Below are positions 16,244-25,461 of a DNA stretch of 64,000 nucleotides, piece after piece. Made by a program: the position numbers and the translations under genes. The notes under the pieces are model-generated. The model was not told the DNA's origin, did no database searches, and saw nothing but the letters and a program-made list of their open reading frames with translations. Positions within the stretch are counted from its first letter, which is position 1, and every line of letters starts with the position of its first letter. Origin of the DNA: CAWGCA01 sp963820955 (GTDB taxonomy: Bacteria > Pseudomonadota > Gammaproteobacteria > Chromatiales > Chromatiaceae); NCBI GenBank assembly GCA_963820955.1, contig CAWGCA010000031.1, positions 1 to 64,000 of the forward strand. Direction: 5' to 3'.

Positions 16244-17775
16244 TGGCGGCTCAATCGATTCTCACCCCGGTGGTTCTGTCCGATTTGTTGTCCGGCCTGG
16301 TCGAGCTGAGTACGGCACTGGATCGACCGGTCGATTCACTAACGCTGGACAGCCGCAGCCTGCAGCCGGGCGGGCTGTTCCTCGCCTGCCGTGGTGGCAG
16401 TCATCACGGGCTCGCGTTCCTGAGTCAGGCAATTGATCGGGGTGCAGCCGCGGTGGTCGCGGAACCGGACGAGCACTGGACCCCGGAAGTGATCCGTGGG
16501 TTGGGCGAATCTGCTTTGGTTCCAGTGATTTCGCTCCCGGGTCTGGGCCGGTTGATCAGTCTTATCGCCGGCCGCTTCTACGGCGAGCCCAGCGAGGGGA
16601 TGAGCGTAGTCGGTTTCACCGGTACCAACGGCAAGACCAGTTGTACCCAGTTTCTGGCCCAGGCTATGGCCCCGGATGTCCGTTGCGGGATTATCGGCAC
16701 CCTCGGCTGCGGTTTTCCAGGTGCATTGGATATCGGAATACACACCACGCCGGATCCGGTTACCCTGCAGTCCATGCTGGCTCGGTTGCGTGACGGCGGG
16801 GCGGCGGCGGTGGCCATGGAGGTCTCCTCTCACGCCCTGGAGCAGGGGCGCGCAGCGGCCGTCGATTTCGATACGGCGGTGTTGACCAACCTCAGTCGTG
16901 ATCATCTGGACTACCATGGCAGCATGGCGGAATACGCCGCCTCCAAGCGTCGGCTGTTTCAATCGCCGGGTCTGGGTTGTGTCGTTGTAAATCTGGATGA
17001 TCCCTTCGGCCGCGAGCTGATTGTCGAGCTGCCCACGACATTGAATCGAATAGGTTATGGCCTGGAAAACAGGGTTCAGTCTTTTCCGGGAGTCGATCGC
17101 TGGATCCAGGCAGACGGGATCGACTCCAGCGAGTCCGGTATGCGTATCCGGGTGAGAGGCAGTTGGGGCGAGGGGGAGCTGAAGACACCGTTGCTGGGTC
17201 ATTTCAACGTCAGCAATCTGTTGGCGGTTCTCTCGGTGCTGCTCAATCACGGCCTGCCCCTGCGGCAGGCGTTGATGCGTCTCTCAAAGCTGCAGACAGT
17301 TTCTGGGCGGATGGAGCGGTTCGGTGGTGCGACGCAGCCCCTGGTGGTGGTGGACTATGCCCATACCCCCGATGCCCTGAAGCATGTGCTGACGGCCCTG
17401 CGCGATCACACCTCGGGTCGGCTGATCTGTCTGTTCGGCTGTGGAGGCGAGCGGGACCGTGGTAAACGCCCGCAGATGGGGGCCATCGCCGAGTTGATCG
17501 CAGACCGGGTCTTTGTCACCGACGACAACCCTCGGCGGGAAGACGGGGCACAGATTCGGCGGGAGATCCTGGAAGGTATGAAGCGGCCAGCGCAGGCAGT
17601 GGTGGTCCCTGATCGCGCTCAAGCGATTCGGGAAGCCGTTGCCGCGGCCGGCCCAGGTGATCTGGTGTTGATCGCCGGTAAGGGGCATGAGACTACCCAG
17701 CAGGTGGGAGACATAAAGCTTCCCTTCAGTGATCGTGAGCAGGTGGTTGAGGCCCTGGCGGAGGGACGGCGATGA
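16240..17775 (+). CDS. murE: UDP-MurNAc-Ala-Glu: meso-diaminopimelate ligase
   Basis: A 511-residue Mur ligase adding meso-diaminopimelate to UDP-MurNAc-L-Ala-D-Glu in the cytosol. The ATP loop GFTGTNGKTSCTQ, central-domain VAMEVSSHALEQGR and C-terminal FVTDDNPRRED are present; the DNPR motif marks a diaminopimelate rather than lysine enzyme. Two consecutive ATGs occur at the start; the first overlaps the ftsI stop. It overlaps murF by 4 bp. Length and domains are typical. Confidence 0.97.
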   Translation: MMAAQSILTPVVLSDLLSGLVELSTALDRPVDSLTLDSRSLQPGGLFLACRGGSHHGLAFLSQAIDRGAAAVVAEPDEHWTPEVIRGLGESALVPVISLPGLGRLISLIAGRFYGEPSEGMSVVGFTGTNGKTSCTQFLAQAMAPDVRCGIIGTLGCGFPGALDIGIHTTPDPVTLQSMLARLRDGGAAAVAMEVSSHALEQGRAAAVDFDTAVLTNLSRDHLDYHGSMAEYAASKRRLFQSPGLGCVVVNLDDPFGRELIVELPTTLNRIGYGLENRVQSFPGVDRWIQADGIDSSESGMRIRVRGSWGEGELKTPLLGHFNVSNLLAVLSVLLNHGLPLRQALMRLSKLQTVSGRMERFGGATQPLVVVDYAHTPDALKHVLTALRDHTSGRLICLFGCGGERDRGKRPQMGAIAELIADRVFVTDDNPRREDGAQIRREILEGMKRPAQAVVVPDRAQAIREAVAAAGPGDLVLIAGKGHETTQQVGDIKLPFSDREQVVEALAEGRR

Positions 17776-19136
17776 TCCGCTTCCGACTGTCGGAGATCGA
17801 ACAGCCACTCGAGGCAAGGCGATTGGGAGCGGACCGGGTTTTCTCCTCGGTGAGCACCGACACCCGGGCCCTGGGGCCCGGTAACCTGTTTGTGGCGTTG
17901 CAGGGTCCCCGTTTCGATGGGCATGACTATCTGACTCAGGCCCAGCAGCGAGGGGCAGTGGCTGCCATGGTCCATCGGGAAACGGAAATTCAGTTACCCC
18001 AACTGCTGGTGGAAGATACCCGCATTGGGCTGGGACAGCTGGCCAGGCTGTGGCGTCAGGCCAGCAACGCCAGCCTGGTGGCTGTGACTGGCAGCAATGG
18101 CAAGACCACGGTAAAGGAGATGTTAGCCGCTATCTTGAGTTTCCAGGGATCGGTGCTCGCCACTCGCGGCAACCTGAATAACGACATCGGCCTGCCTCTC
18201 ACCCTGCTGCGGCTGCAGGAGCACGACTATGCGGTGGTAGAGCTGGGTGCCAATCACTCCGGTGAAATCGAATATCTCAGCCAGATTGCCCAGCCGGACG
18301 TCGCTTTGCTCAACAACGCAGGTCATGCTCATCTGGAGGGATTCGGCAGCCTCGAAGGAGTAGCGCGGGCCAAAGGTGAGATTATCTCGGGGTTGGCAGA
18401 AGACGGGCATTTTGTTTTCAACGCAGACGATCCCTGGGCACCCTTGTGGCAGGAGTTGGCTCAAGGGCACCCAACGCGCAGCTTCGGGAGCCGGGAACCG
18501 GCGGATGTCTGGAGCCCGCCGGGCGCGTTGGAACTGCGCTGGAATGACGTCGGTTTTTTAAGCCGTTTTCCGGTTACCACGCCCCAGGGCGAGCTGGAGA
18601 TAGAGTGCTGCCTGGCTGGAGAGCACAATCGGATGAACGCACTGGCCGCTATTGCCACAGCTCAGATCCTTGGCGCCGGGCCGGAGGAGATTCGAGCCGG
18701 TTTCGAACAGCTTGAACCGGTCAAGGGTCGTCTCCAGCCGCTTGCAGGGCGAAACGGAGTTGGTCTGATCGACGACAGCTATAACGCGAATCCTGATTCG
18801 GTGGCGGCCGCGATACATGTGTTGGCAACTGCCCCCGGAAGACGATTTCTGGTGCTGGGTGAACTGGCGGAACTGGGTCCGGGCGCGAATCGGTTCTACC
18901 AGGGTATTGCGGAGCTGGCCAGGAGCGCCGGCATCGACCATCTGTACGCTGTGGATGGTGCCGGCCAGACGGCCGAAATCTTTGGCCCCGGCGGGCGGGC
19001 TTTCCCTACCCAGGAACTGTTAATCGATGGCTTGGAGCAGATTCTACGTAGCGGCGACCGAGTATTGGTGAAGGGTTCCCGCAGAGCAGGAATGGAGCGG
19101 GTGATCGCGGCGCTGGCTGACAGGGGGGAAGTCTGA
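17772..19136 (+). CDS. murF: UDP-MurNAc-tripeptide: D-Ala-D-Ala ligase
   Basis: A 454-residue Mur ligase completing the pentapeptide precursor. The ATP loop is VTGSNGKTTVKEMLA (about 106-120), followed by TRGNLNNDIGLPLTLL and the LGANHSGEIEYL motif; the C-terminal domain carries LIDDSYNANPDS, a hallmark of MurF. It overlaps murE by 4 bp, and mraY follows after one base. No unusual features. Confidence 0.97.
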   Translation: MIRFRLSEIEQPLEARRLGADRVFSSVSTDTRALGPGNLFVALQGPRFDGHDYLTQAQQRGAVAAMVHRETEIQLPQLLVEDTRIGLGQLARLWRQASNASLVAVTGSNGKTTVKEMLAAILSFQGSVLATRGNLNNDIGLPLTLLRLQEHDYAVVELGANHSGEIEYLSQIAQPDVALLNNAGHAHLEGFGSLEGVARAKGEIISGLAEDGHFVFNADDPWAPLWQELAQGHPTRSFGSREPADVWSPPGALELRWNDVGFLSRFPVTTPQGELEIECCLAGEHNRMNALAAIATAQILGAGPEEIRAGFEQLEPVKGRLQPLAGRNGVGLIDDSYNANPDSVAAAIHVLATAPGRRFLVLGELAELGPGANRFYQGIAELARSAGIDHLYAVDGAGQTAEIFGPGGRAFPTQELLIDGLEQILRSGDRVLVKGSRRAGMERVIAALADRGEV

Positions 19137-19137
19137 A

Positions 19138-20220
19138 ATGCTGTTTTACCTTGCGGACTACCTAGCCCAGTATCACACCGGTTTCAACGTATTTCAGTAT
19201 CTTACCCTGAGAGCCATTCTGGGGGTGCTGACCGCGCTGGTGATCTCCTTTCTCGTTGGGCCGCTGATGATCCGACGCCTGGCTTTTCACCAGATCGGTC
19301 AGACCGTGCGTGATGACGGACCCCAATCCCATCTTTCCAAGGCAGGTACCCCTACAATGGGTGGTGCCCTGCTGCTGGTCGCGGTCTCCGTCAGTACGCT
19401 TTTCTGGTCCGATCTCACCAGCCGCTATGTCTGGGTGGTGCTGGTGGTGACCCTCCTGTACGGGGTGATCGGCTTTATCGATGACTATAAAAAACTGGTG
19501 CTCAAGGACCCCGGTGGATTGGCGGCCCGTTACAAGTATTTCTGGCAGTCGGTGGTGGGTCTGGTGGCGGCCTGGTTCCTGTATGCGACGGCGGTCACTC
19601 CGGCCGAAACCCAGCTGATCATCCCTTTTGTAAAAAGCGTGGTGATCGATATGGGCCCCTGGTTCGTAGTCTTCACCTATTTTGTCATAGTCGGCGCCAG
19701 TAACGCGGTAAATCTGACTGACGGGCTCGACGGCCTTGCCATCATGCCCACTGTACTGGTGGCGGGAGCTCTCGGGATCTTTGCCTACGCCACTGGCCAC
19801 GCCCAGATCGCTAACTATCTGCTCATTCCCCAGATTCCGGGGGCTGGCGAGATCGCCGTTTTCTGTGGTGCTCTGGCCGGGGCTGGGCTGGGTTTTCTCT
19901 GGTTCAACGCCTATCCCGCCCAGGTGTTCATGGGCGATGTGGGGGCCCTCGCCCTGGGCGCTGCCCTGGGGGTAGTGGCCGTGATCGTTCGCCAGGAACT
20001 GGTGCTGGTGATCATGGGTGGAGTGTTCGTCATGGAGACAGTATCGGTCATGCTGCAGGTCGCCTCGTTCAAGTTGACCGGCCGACGCATTTTCCGCATG
20101 GCGCCCCTGCATCACCATTTTGAACTGAAAGGCTGGCCGGAGCCCCGGGTCATTGTGCGTTTCTGGATAGTGACGGTGATTCTGGTATTGATTGGACTCG
20201 CCAGCCTGAAGATACGTTGA
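19138..20220 (+). CDS. mraY: Phospho-MurNAc-pentapeptide translocase
   Basis: A 360-residue integral membrane enzyme with about ten helices. It transfers phospho-MurNAc-pentapeptide to undecaprenyl phosphate, giving lipid I. The characteristic GTPTMGG (about 74-80), the acidic GFIDDYKKL (about 117-125), NLTDGLDGLA and the histidine motif APLHHHFELKGWPEP near the C-terminus are intact. It starts one base after murF, and murD follows one base after its stop. Confidence 0.97.
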   Translation: MLFYLADYLAQYHTGFNVFQYLTLRAILGVLTALVISFLVGPLMIRRLAFHQIGQTVRDDGPQSHLSKAGTPTMGGALLLVAVSVSTLFWSDLTSRYVWVVLVVTLLYGVIGFIDDYKKLVLKDPGGLAARYKYFWQSVVGLVAAWFLYATAVTPAETQLIIPFVKSVVIDMGPWFVVFTYFVIVGASNAVNLTDGLDGLAIMPTVLVAGALGIFAYATGHAQIANYLLIPQIPGAGEIAVFCGALAGAGLGFLWFNAYPAQVFMGDVGALALGAALGVVAVIVRQELVLVIMGGVFVMETVSVMLQVASFKLTGRRIFRMAPLHHHFELKGWPEPRVIVRFWIVTVILVLIGLASLKIR

Positions 20221-20221
20221 G

Positions 20222-21613
20222 ATGAACGGTTTGGAGAATCGAGCGAAACGACGGATGCCTAGTAAACGGGAGAGACGGCGTAAGACATTGATTGTCGGTC
20301 TGGGCAGGACCGGGCTCTCCTGTGCCCGCTATCTGGCAACCCGCGGTGTGGCCAGCGCCGTGACCGACAGCCGCGAACATCCTCCCGGGCTGGATCAGTT
20401 GAGAATGGAACTACCGGATATCGGCCTCTTCCTGGGGCATTTCGATCCATCCGTGTTTGCTGCGGCTGAGCGGTTAATTGTCTCTCCCGGTGTCTCTATC
20501 AGAGAACCCCTGATTCGAGATGCCGTAGCACATGGGATCCCGGTGCTGGGTGACATAGAACTCTTCGCTCAGGTGGCCAAGGCGCCGGTGGCGGTTATCA
20601 CCGGTTCCAATGGTAAGAGTACCGTCACCAGTCTGCTGGGCGATATGGCGTTGGCTGCCGGTCGTCGAGTGAAGGTTGGAGGGAATCTCGGTGAACCGGC
20701 GCTGGACCTGCTGAGTGACGAGACCGAACTCTATCTGCTGGAGCTTTCCAGTTTTCAGCTAGAGACAACCTACTCGCTGATGCCGAAAGTGGCGGTGGTA
20801 CTGAATGTCTCGGCGGATCACATGGACCGTTACGACGGGCTTCAGGATTACGCCGACACCAAGGCGAAGGTCTACGAACAGGCGGAAATCCGTGTGTTTA
20901 ATCGGGACGACCCAATGGTGATGGCGATGCGTCAGGGTGACAATGGGGATCTCTTTTTTACCCTGAGCGACCCCACCACCTCAGGGATTTTTGGGCTGCG
21001 CAGGGTTGACGGTGTGGTCTGGATTGCCTGCGGCAAAGAAAATCTTTTCCCCGCCTCGGAACTGCGTCTGCCCGGCCGCCATAATCTCGTCAATGCCCTG
21101 GCGGCCCTGGCGCTGGGCACGGCGCTGGGCCTGCCCCTGGCTGCGATGCGCGAGGCATTGCGCAGCTTCCGCGGGCTACCCCACCGGACCGAGTTCGTTG
21201 GGGAGCACGAAGGCGTTGACTGGTTCAACGACTCCAAGGGCACCAATCCGGGTGCCTGCATAGCCGCACTGGAAGGGCTGCACTCGGAAGAGGGTGCAGC
21301 ACGGACAGTGCTGATCGCCGGCGGAGAGGCCAAGGGCGCTGACTTTTCCCCCCTGGTGCCCGTGGTCGCACGGACGGCCCGGGCGGTGGTGCTGATCGGT
21401 CGCGATGCCCCTCTGATCGAACAGGTTTTGGGCGATGTTGTACCTTTGATGCACGCTCGTGATCTGGAAGATGCAGTCGCCTTAGCCGCAGCCCAGGCAC
21501 TGCCTGGGGACCGGGTGCTGCTTTCTCCCGCCTGCGCCAGTTTCGATATGTTTCGAAATTATGAGCAGCGGGGTGAGGCTTTTATGGCGGCGGTTGGAAG
21601 GCTGATGCGATGA
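20222..21613 (+). CDS. murD: UDP-MurNAc-L-alanine: D-glutamate ligase
   Basis: A 463-residue Mur ligase. The N-terminal Rossmann-like part has LIVGLGRTGLSCARYL, the ATP loop is VITGSNGKSTVTSLLGD, and the central domain has ELSSFQLETT. The C-terminal part has WFNDSKGTNPGACIAAL and LLSPACASFDMFRNYEQRGE. The first 18 residues are basic and not conserved; ATG at 20255 is an alternative start. It overlaps ftsW by 4 bp. Function and context are unambiguous. Confidence 0.96.
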   Translation: MNGLENRAKRRMPSKRERRRKTLIVGLGRTGLSCARYLATRGVASAVTDSREHPPGLDQLRMELPDIGLFLGHFDPSVFAAAERLIVSPGVSIREPLIRDAVAHGIPVLGDIELFAQVAKAPVAVITGSNGKSTVTSLLGDMALAAGRRVKVGGNLGEPALDLLSDETELYLLELSSFQLETTYSLMPKVAVVLNVSADHMDRYDGLQDYADTKAKVYEQAEIRVFNRDDPMVMAMRQGDNGDLFFTLSDPTTSGIFGLRRVDGVVWIACGKENLFPASELRLPGRHNLVNALAALALGTALGLPLAAMREALRSFRGLPHRTEFVGEHEGVDWFNDSKGTNPGACIAALEGLHSEEGAARTVLIAGGEAKGADFSPLVPVVARTARAVVLIGRDAPLIEQVLGDVVPLMHARDLEDAVALAAAQALPGDRVLLSPACASFDMFRNYEQRGEAFMAAVGRLMR

Positions 21614-22788
21614 GCAGGAAAAACCGCACCCAGGCGACATCGAGCGCTATTGGTTCACCGCTACCGCAACTCGATTATTGGCTGATTCTGGCGACGGCGG
21701 TACTGCTGGGCATGGGGCTGGTGATGGTGGCTTCAGCCTCGCTGCATCGTATCGGTGGCAACCCGTTCTATTTTTTCAATCGCCACCTGATTGCCTTGGC
21801 CATCGGCCTGGGCGGTGCGTTGTTGATGGTCCGTATCCCTTTGAGGCATTGGGAAAAGGCAGGGACCGGGCTCTATTTTGTCGGGCTGCTATTGCTGCTA
21901 CTGGTGTTGGTCCCCGGTCTGGGTCGTGAGGCCAACGGTGCTACCCGCTGGATCCCGGTCGGGCCGTTCAATCTCCAGAGTTCAGAATTCATGAAACTGT
22001 TCCTGGTGATCTACATGGCCGGCTATCTGGTGCGACGACAGCAGGAGGTGGCCGAGAGCGTGTGGGGATTTATCAAACCGATGATCCTGCTGGTGCTGGC
22101 CTGTTCCCTTATCATGCTGCAGCCCGATTTCGGTACCACAGCCGTGCTGCTGGCTACTGCGCTGGGGATGCTGTTTCTGGGCGGAGTGCCGGTCTGGCAG
22201 TACGGCATTCTGATCTCCGTAGCCGGATCTGCTCTCGCCGGGCTGGTCCTCTTCTCCCCTTACCGGTTACAGCGGGTGACCACCTTCCTGGACCCCTGGG
22301 CCGATGTTCAGAACAGCGGCTACCAGCTGGCCCAGGCCTTGATCGCCTTTGGCCGTGGAGAGTGGGCGGGGGTTGGGTTGGGTAACGGTATCCAGAAACA
22401 GTTCTATCTGCCCGAGGCCCATACCGATTTTCTGATGGCGGTGATTGGGGAGGAGTTCGGCCTGATCGGGACTCTGGCGGTGATACTGCTATTCGGGGTG
22501 ATTGTCTGGCGGGCGTTCCGCATTGGAGCCAAGGCCGAGGGGATGAATCGCCGGTTTGAATCTTACATCGCCCAGGGGTTCGGGTTGTGGATCGGTATGC
22601 AGGCTTTTATCAACATCGGGGTCAATGTGGGCTTACTGCCGACCAAGGGGCTGACGCTGCCGCTCATGAGCTACGGTGGCAACAGTCTGATCGTTGCCTG
22701 TCTGGTCATCGGGATGCTGCTGCGCATCGATTACGAGAGTCGCCGGGATGACCAGTTAAGCGCGGAGGTGAAATGGGCCCGCGCGTAA
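21610..22788 (+). CDS. ftsW: Septal peptidoglycan glycosyltransferase FtsW
   Basis: A 392-residue SEDS-family protein with about ten membrane helices. It polymerises lipid II at the septum together with FtsI. Conserved landmarks are the early GLVMVASAS helix, GREANGATRWIPVGPFNLQSSEF in two parts, and the C-terminal PTKGLTLPLMSYGGNS with LRIDYESR. The divisome-specific long extracellular loop is present. It overlaps murD by 4 bp and murG by 16 bp. Confidence 0.97.
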   Translation: MSRKNRTQATSSAIGSPLPQLDYWLILATAVLLGMGLVMVASASLHRIGGNPFYFFNRHLIALAIGLGGALLMVRIPLRHWEKAGTGLYFVGLLLLLLVLVPGLGREANGATRWIPVGPFNLQSSEFMKLFLVIYMAGYLVRRQQEVAESVWGFIKPMILLVLACSLIMLQPDFGTTAVLLATALGMLFLGGVPVWQYGILISVAGSALAGLVLFSPYRLQRVTTFLDPWADVQNSGYQLAQALIAFGRGEWAGVGLGNGIQKQFYLPEAHTDFLMAVIGEEFGLIGTLAVILLFGVIVWRAFRIGAKAEGMNRRFESYIAQGFGLWIGMQAFINIGVNVGLLPTKGLTLPLMSYGGNSLIVACLVIGMLLRIDYESRRDDQLSAEVKWARA

Positions 22789-23852
22789 TGGTGACGGCCG
22801 GTGGCACCGGTGGCCATGTTTTTCCGGCGCTGGCGGTGGCGGAGGAGTTGCGGAACCGTGGCATGGAGGTGTTCTGGTTGGGAACCCCCCATGGGTTGGA
22901 GTCAAGGCTGGTGCCTGAGCACGGTTTTCGAATGGAGCGGGTCAGTATCCAGGGACTGCGTGGCAAGGGTTCGTTGCGCTGGTTGGCGGCACCCTTCCGA
23001 CTCAGTTTCGCCCTGTTGCAGACCATGCGGGTGTTGTTACGAACCCGGCCGCGGCTGGTGCTCGCAATGGGAGGCTTTGTAACAGGTCCCGGTGGGCTGA
23101 TGGCCAGATTGCTGGGCATTCCCCTGGTGATACATGAGCAGAATGCCATCCCCGGCATGACCAATCAGTGGTTGTCACGCATTGCGACCCGCGTGCTGGA
23201 GGCCTTTCCCGGCAGTTTCGATAAGTCGCGCGCGGCCCAGATTACCGGTAATCCGGTGCGGACGGAGATCACTGGCCTGCCGGATCCGCAGGTGCGGATG
23301 GCGGGCCGCTCTGATCCGTTGCGGTTGCTGGTCCTGGGCGGGTCCCTCGGCGCTCAGGTTCTGAACGAAGTCGTTCCGGCTGCCCTCTCCCTGATCGATC
23401 CGAGCCGGCGGCCCGAAGTCCGTCATCAGGCAGGTCACGACAAACTGGAGCCCGCCCGAGCGGCCTATCTGCAGGCGGGCGTTGAAGCAGACGTAAATGC
23501 CTTCGTCGAGGATATGGCCGAGGCCTACAGTTGGGCGGATCTGGTTATCTGTCGGGCCGGGGCCCTGACCATAGCCGAGCTGGCGGTGGCGGGGGTCGGC
23601 GCCATCCTGGTGCCTTATCCTCACGCGGTGGACGATCATCAAACCCGTAACGCCCGCTATCTGAGCGATTCAGGGGCGGCCTTGTTGTTACCTCAGCCGG
23701 AACTCAGCGCGGATGGACTGGTGACAAGGCTGAGGCCCCTGCTGCAGGACCGCAGGAAGGTCTTGGACATGGCCCTGGCGGCCAGGCGTCAGGGCCATCC
23801 CGGGGCTACCTCAGCAGTGGCGGACGTCTGCCAACAGGTGGTGTCGCAATGA
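22773..23852 (+). CDS. murG: UDP-GlcNAc: lipid I N-acetylglucosaminyltransferase
   Basis: A 359-residue GT28 glycosyltransferase that converts lipid I to lipid II on the cytoplasmic membrane face. The N-terminal G-loop TAGGTGGHVFPALAVAEEL (residues 8-26), the second loop GGSLGAQVLNEVVPAAL and the donor-binding ICRAGALTIAEL are intact, with PYPHAVDDHQTRNA following. It starts inside the end of ftsW (16-bp overlap) and overlaps murC by 4 bp. Confidence 0.97.
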   Translation: MGPRVMVTAGGTGGHVFPALAVAEELRNRGMEVFWLGTPHGLESRLVPEHGFRMERVSIQGLRGKGSLRWLAAPFRLSFALLQTMRVLLRTRPRLVLAMGGFVTGPGGLMARLLGIPLVIHEQNAIPGMTNQWLSRIATRVLEAFPGSFDKSRAAQITGNPVRTEITGLPDPQVRMAGRSDPLRLLVLGGSLGAQVLNEVVPAALSLIDPSRRPEVRHQAGHDKLEPARAAYLQAGVEADVNAFVEDMAEAYSWADLVICRAGALTIAELAVAGVGAILVPYPHAVDDHQTRNARYLSDSGAALLLPQPELSADGLVTRLRPLLQDRRKVLDMALAARRQGHPGATSAVADVCQQVVSQ

Positions 23853-25297
23853 ATCGAGATTCCCAGCAGCGACGGCGGTTGACAGCGGCGGCCATGGGCC
23901 GGATTCGTCGACTCCATTTTGTCGGTATTGGGGGGTCCGGCATGAATGGCATCGCCCAGGTGATGTTGAACCTGGGTTACGAGATCTCGGGTTCAGACCT
24001 GAAGCCGAACAGTGCCATCCAGCGGTTGCAGGAGCAGGGGGCAGTAATACATATCGGCCATGGCGCCGGGAACGTCGAGCGCTGTGACGCCGTGGTGATT
24101 TCCAGTGCAGTGGGAGAGGACAATCCGGAGGTCGCAGCGGCCCGGGAACAGCGAATACCGGTGGTGCCCAGGGCCGAGATGCTGGCGGAACTGATGCGCT
24201 TTCACTATGGCATTGCCGTGGCCGGTACCCATGGCAAGACCACCACTACCAGCCTGGTGGCCAGTCTGCTGGCTGAAGGGGGGCTGGATCCCACCTTTGT
24301 CATCGGCGGCCGTCTCAATTCGGCCGGTACCCATGCCCGCCTTGGGGAAGGCGGGTATCTGGTGGCAGAGGCCGACGAGAGTGATGCCTCATTCCTCTAC
24401 CTGCAGCCGATGATGGCGGTGTTAACCAATGTGGACGCCGATCATATGCTGACCTATGGGGGGGATTTCAATCGCCTCAGGCAGACCTTTATCGAATTTC
24501 TGCACCATCTTCCGTTTTACGGTTTGGCGGTAGTCTGCATTGACGATGGAGAGGTGCAGGGGTTGCTGAAGGACATTACCCGTCCGATGCTGACCTACGG
24601 CACCTCAGCCGAGGCAGACTTGAGAGCGGTTGCTATCCGTCAGCGGGGGCTTCGCACTCATTTCCAGGTGGAGCGATCCGAAAGCGATGCCTTCGATGTC
24701 ACCCTCAACATGCCGGGCCGGCACAATGTGCTGAATGCCCTGGCTGCTATTGGGGTAGCGCTGGAGCTGGGGGTCGAGGTGGCTTCCATTCAGCGCGCCT
24801 TATCTTGTTTCCAGGGGATAGGCCGGCGTTTTCAGGTCACTGAGTGCCGTCTTCCCTCCGGTGGTCAGGTGCTACTGGTGGACGATTACGGTCATCACCC
24901 GCGGGAGGTGGCGGCTACCCTGGCGGCAGTGCGGGAGGGGTGGCCTGAGCAGCGCCTGGTCCTCGCCTTCCAACCACACCGTTACAGCCGGACTCAGGAG
25001 CAGTTTGATGATTTTGTCCAGGTGCTGTCGCGCGCCGATGTGCTGGTGTTGACCGAGGTCTATCCAGCCGGCGAGAGCCCGATTCCAGGCGCCGACGGCC
25101 GATCCCTGAGTCGTGCAATCCGGGTGAGAGGTCAGGTGGATCCCATATTTGTGGATCCACTGTCCGATCTGCCGGAGGTGCTGGCCGGGCTGATCCAGGA
25201 GGGAGATATGGTACTGATTCTGGGGGCAGGCGACATCGGTGCTATAGCAGCAGTGTTGTCGCAACGGATCGGTGTGCAGGGAGAGACTCTATGCTGA
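23849..25297 (+). CDS. murC: UDP-MurNAc: L-alanine ligase
   Basis: A 482-residue Mur ligase starting the peptide stem. It has the N-terminal HFVGIGGSGMNGIAQVMLN, ATP loop VAGTHGKTTTTSL, LVAEADESDASFL, and the C-terminal DDYGHHPREVAATL and AFQPHRYSRTQ typical of MurC. The first ~18 residues are basic and variable. Unlike its upstream neighbours it is not immediately followed by the next mur gene: 160 bp separate it from the preferred murB start, and a possible coupled small ORF lies there. Confidence 0.97.
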   Translation: MNRDSQQRRRLTAAAMGRIRRLHFVGIGGSGMNGIAQVMLNLGYEISGSDLKPNSAIQRLQEQGAVIHIGHGAGNVERCDAVVISSAVGEDNPEVAAAREQRIPVVPRAEMLAELMRFHYGIAVAGTHGKTTTTSLVASLLAEGGLDPTFVIGGRLNSAGTHARLGEGGYLVAEADESDASFLYLQPMMAVLTNVDADHMLTYGGDFNRLRQTFIEFLHHLPFYGLAVVCIDDGEVQGLLKDITRPMLTYGTSAEADLRAVAIRQRGLRTHFQVERSESDAFDVTLNMPGRHNVLNALAAIGVALELGVEVASIQRALSCFQGIGRRFQVTECRLPSGGQVLLVDDYGHHPREVAATLAAVREGWPEQRLVLAFQPHRYSRTQEQFDDFVQVLSRADVLVLTEVYPAGESPIPGADGRSLSRAIRVRGQVDPIFVDPLSDLPEVLAGLIQEGDMVLILGAGDIGAIAAVLSQRIGVQGETLC

Positions 25298-25461
25298 CGC
25301 AAGGTTCGGCACGGCGGCTGCATATGGGGTGCGGAGAGTCACTCCGAGCACTGTTGCCCGCGGCAAACAGGACGCCGCAACAAACGAAGGAGCAGGATCA
25401 GGGGCGGCAGTTAACAAGGGGCGAGTTGCCCTGTCTCGGGCCAAAGGGAGAGCGGAGATGA
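25291..25461 (+). CDS. Possible small ORF bridging murC and murB
   Basis: ATG at 25291 overlaps the murC stop in the form ATGCTGA, and the frame ends with TGA at 25459-25461, overlapping the murB ATG (ATGATG). The 56 codons encode a basic, Gln/Arg-rich, hydrophilic peptide beginning MLTQGSARRLHMGC, with no recognised domain. The stop-start overlaps at both ends are what translational coupling looks like. However, codon use includes several rare codons (AGG, AGA, TTA), the murB frame is also open throughout, and no Shine-Dalgarno site was checked beyond GGGAGAG. It may be chance. Confidence 0.3.
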   Translation: MLTQGSARRLHMGCGESLRALLPAANRTPQQTKEQDQGRQLTRGELPCLGPKGERR

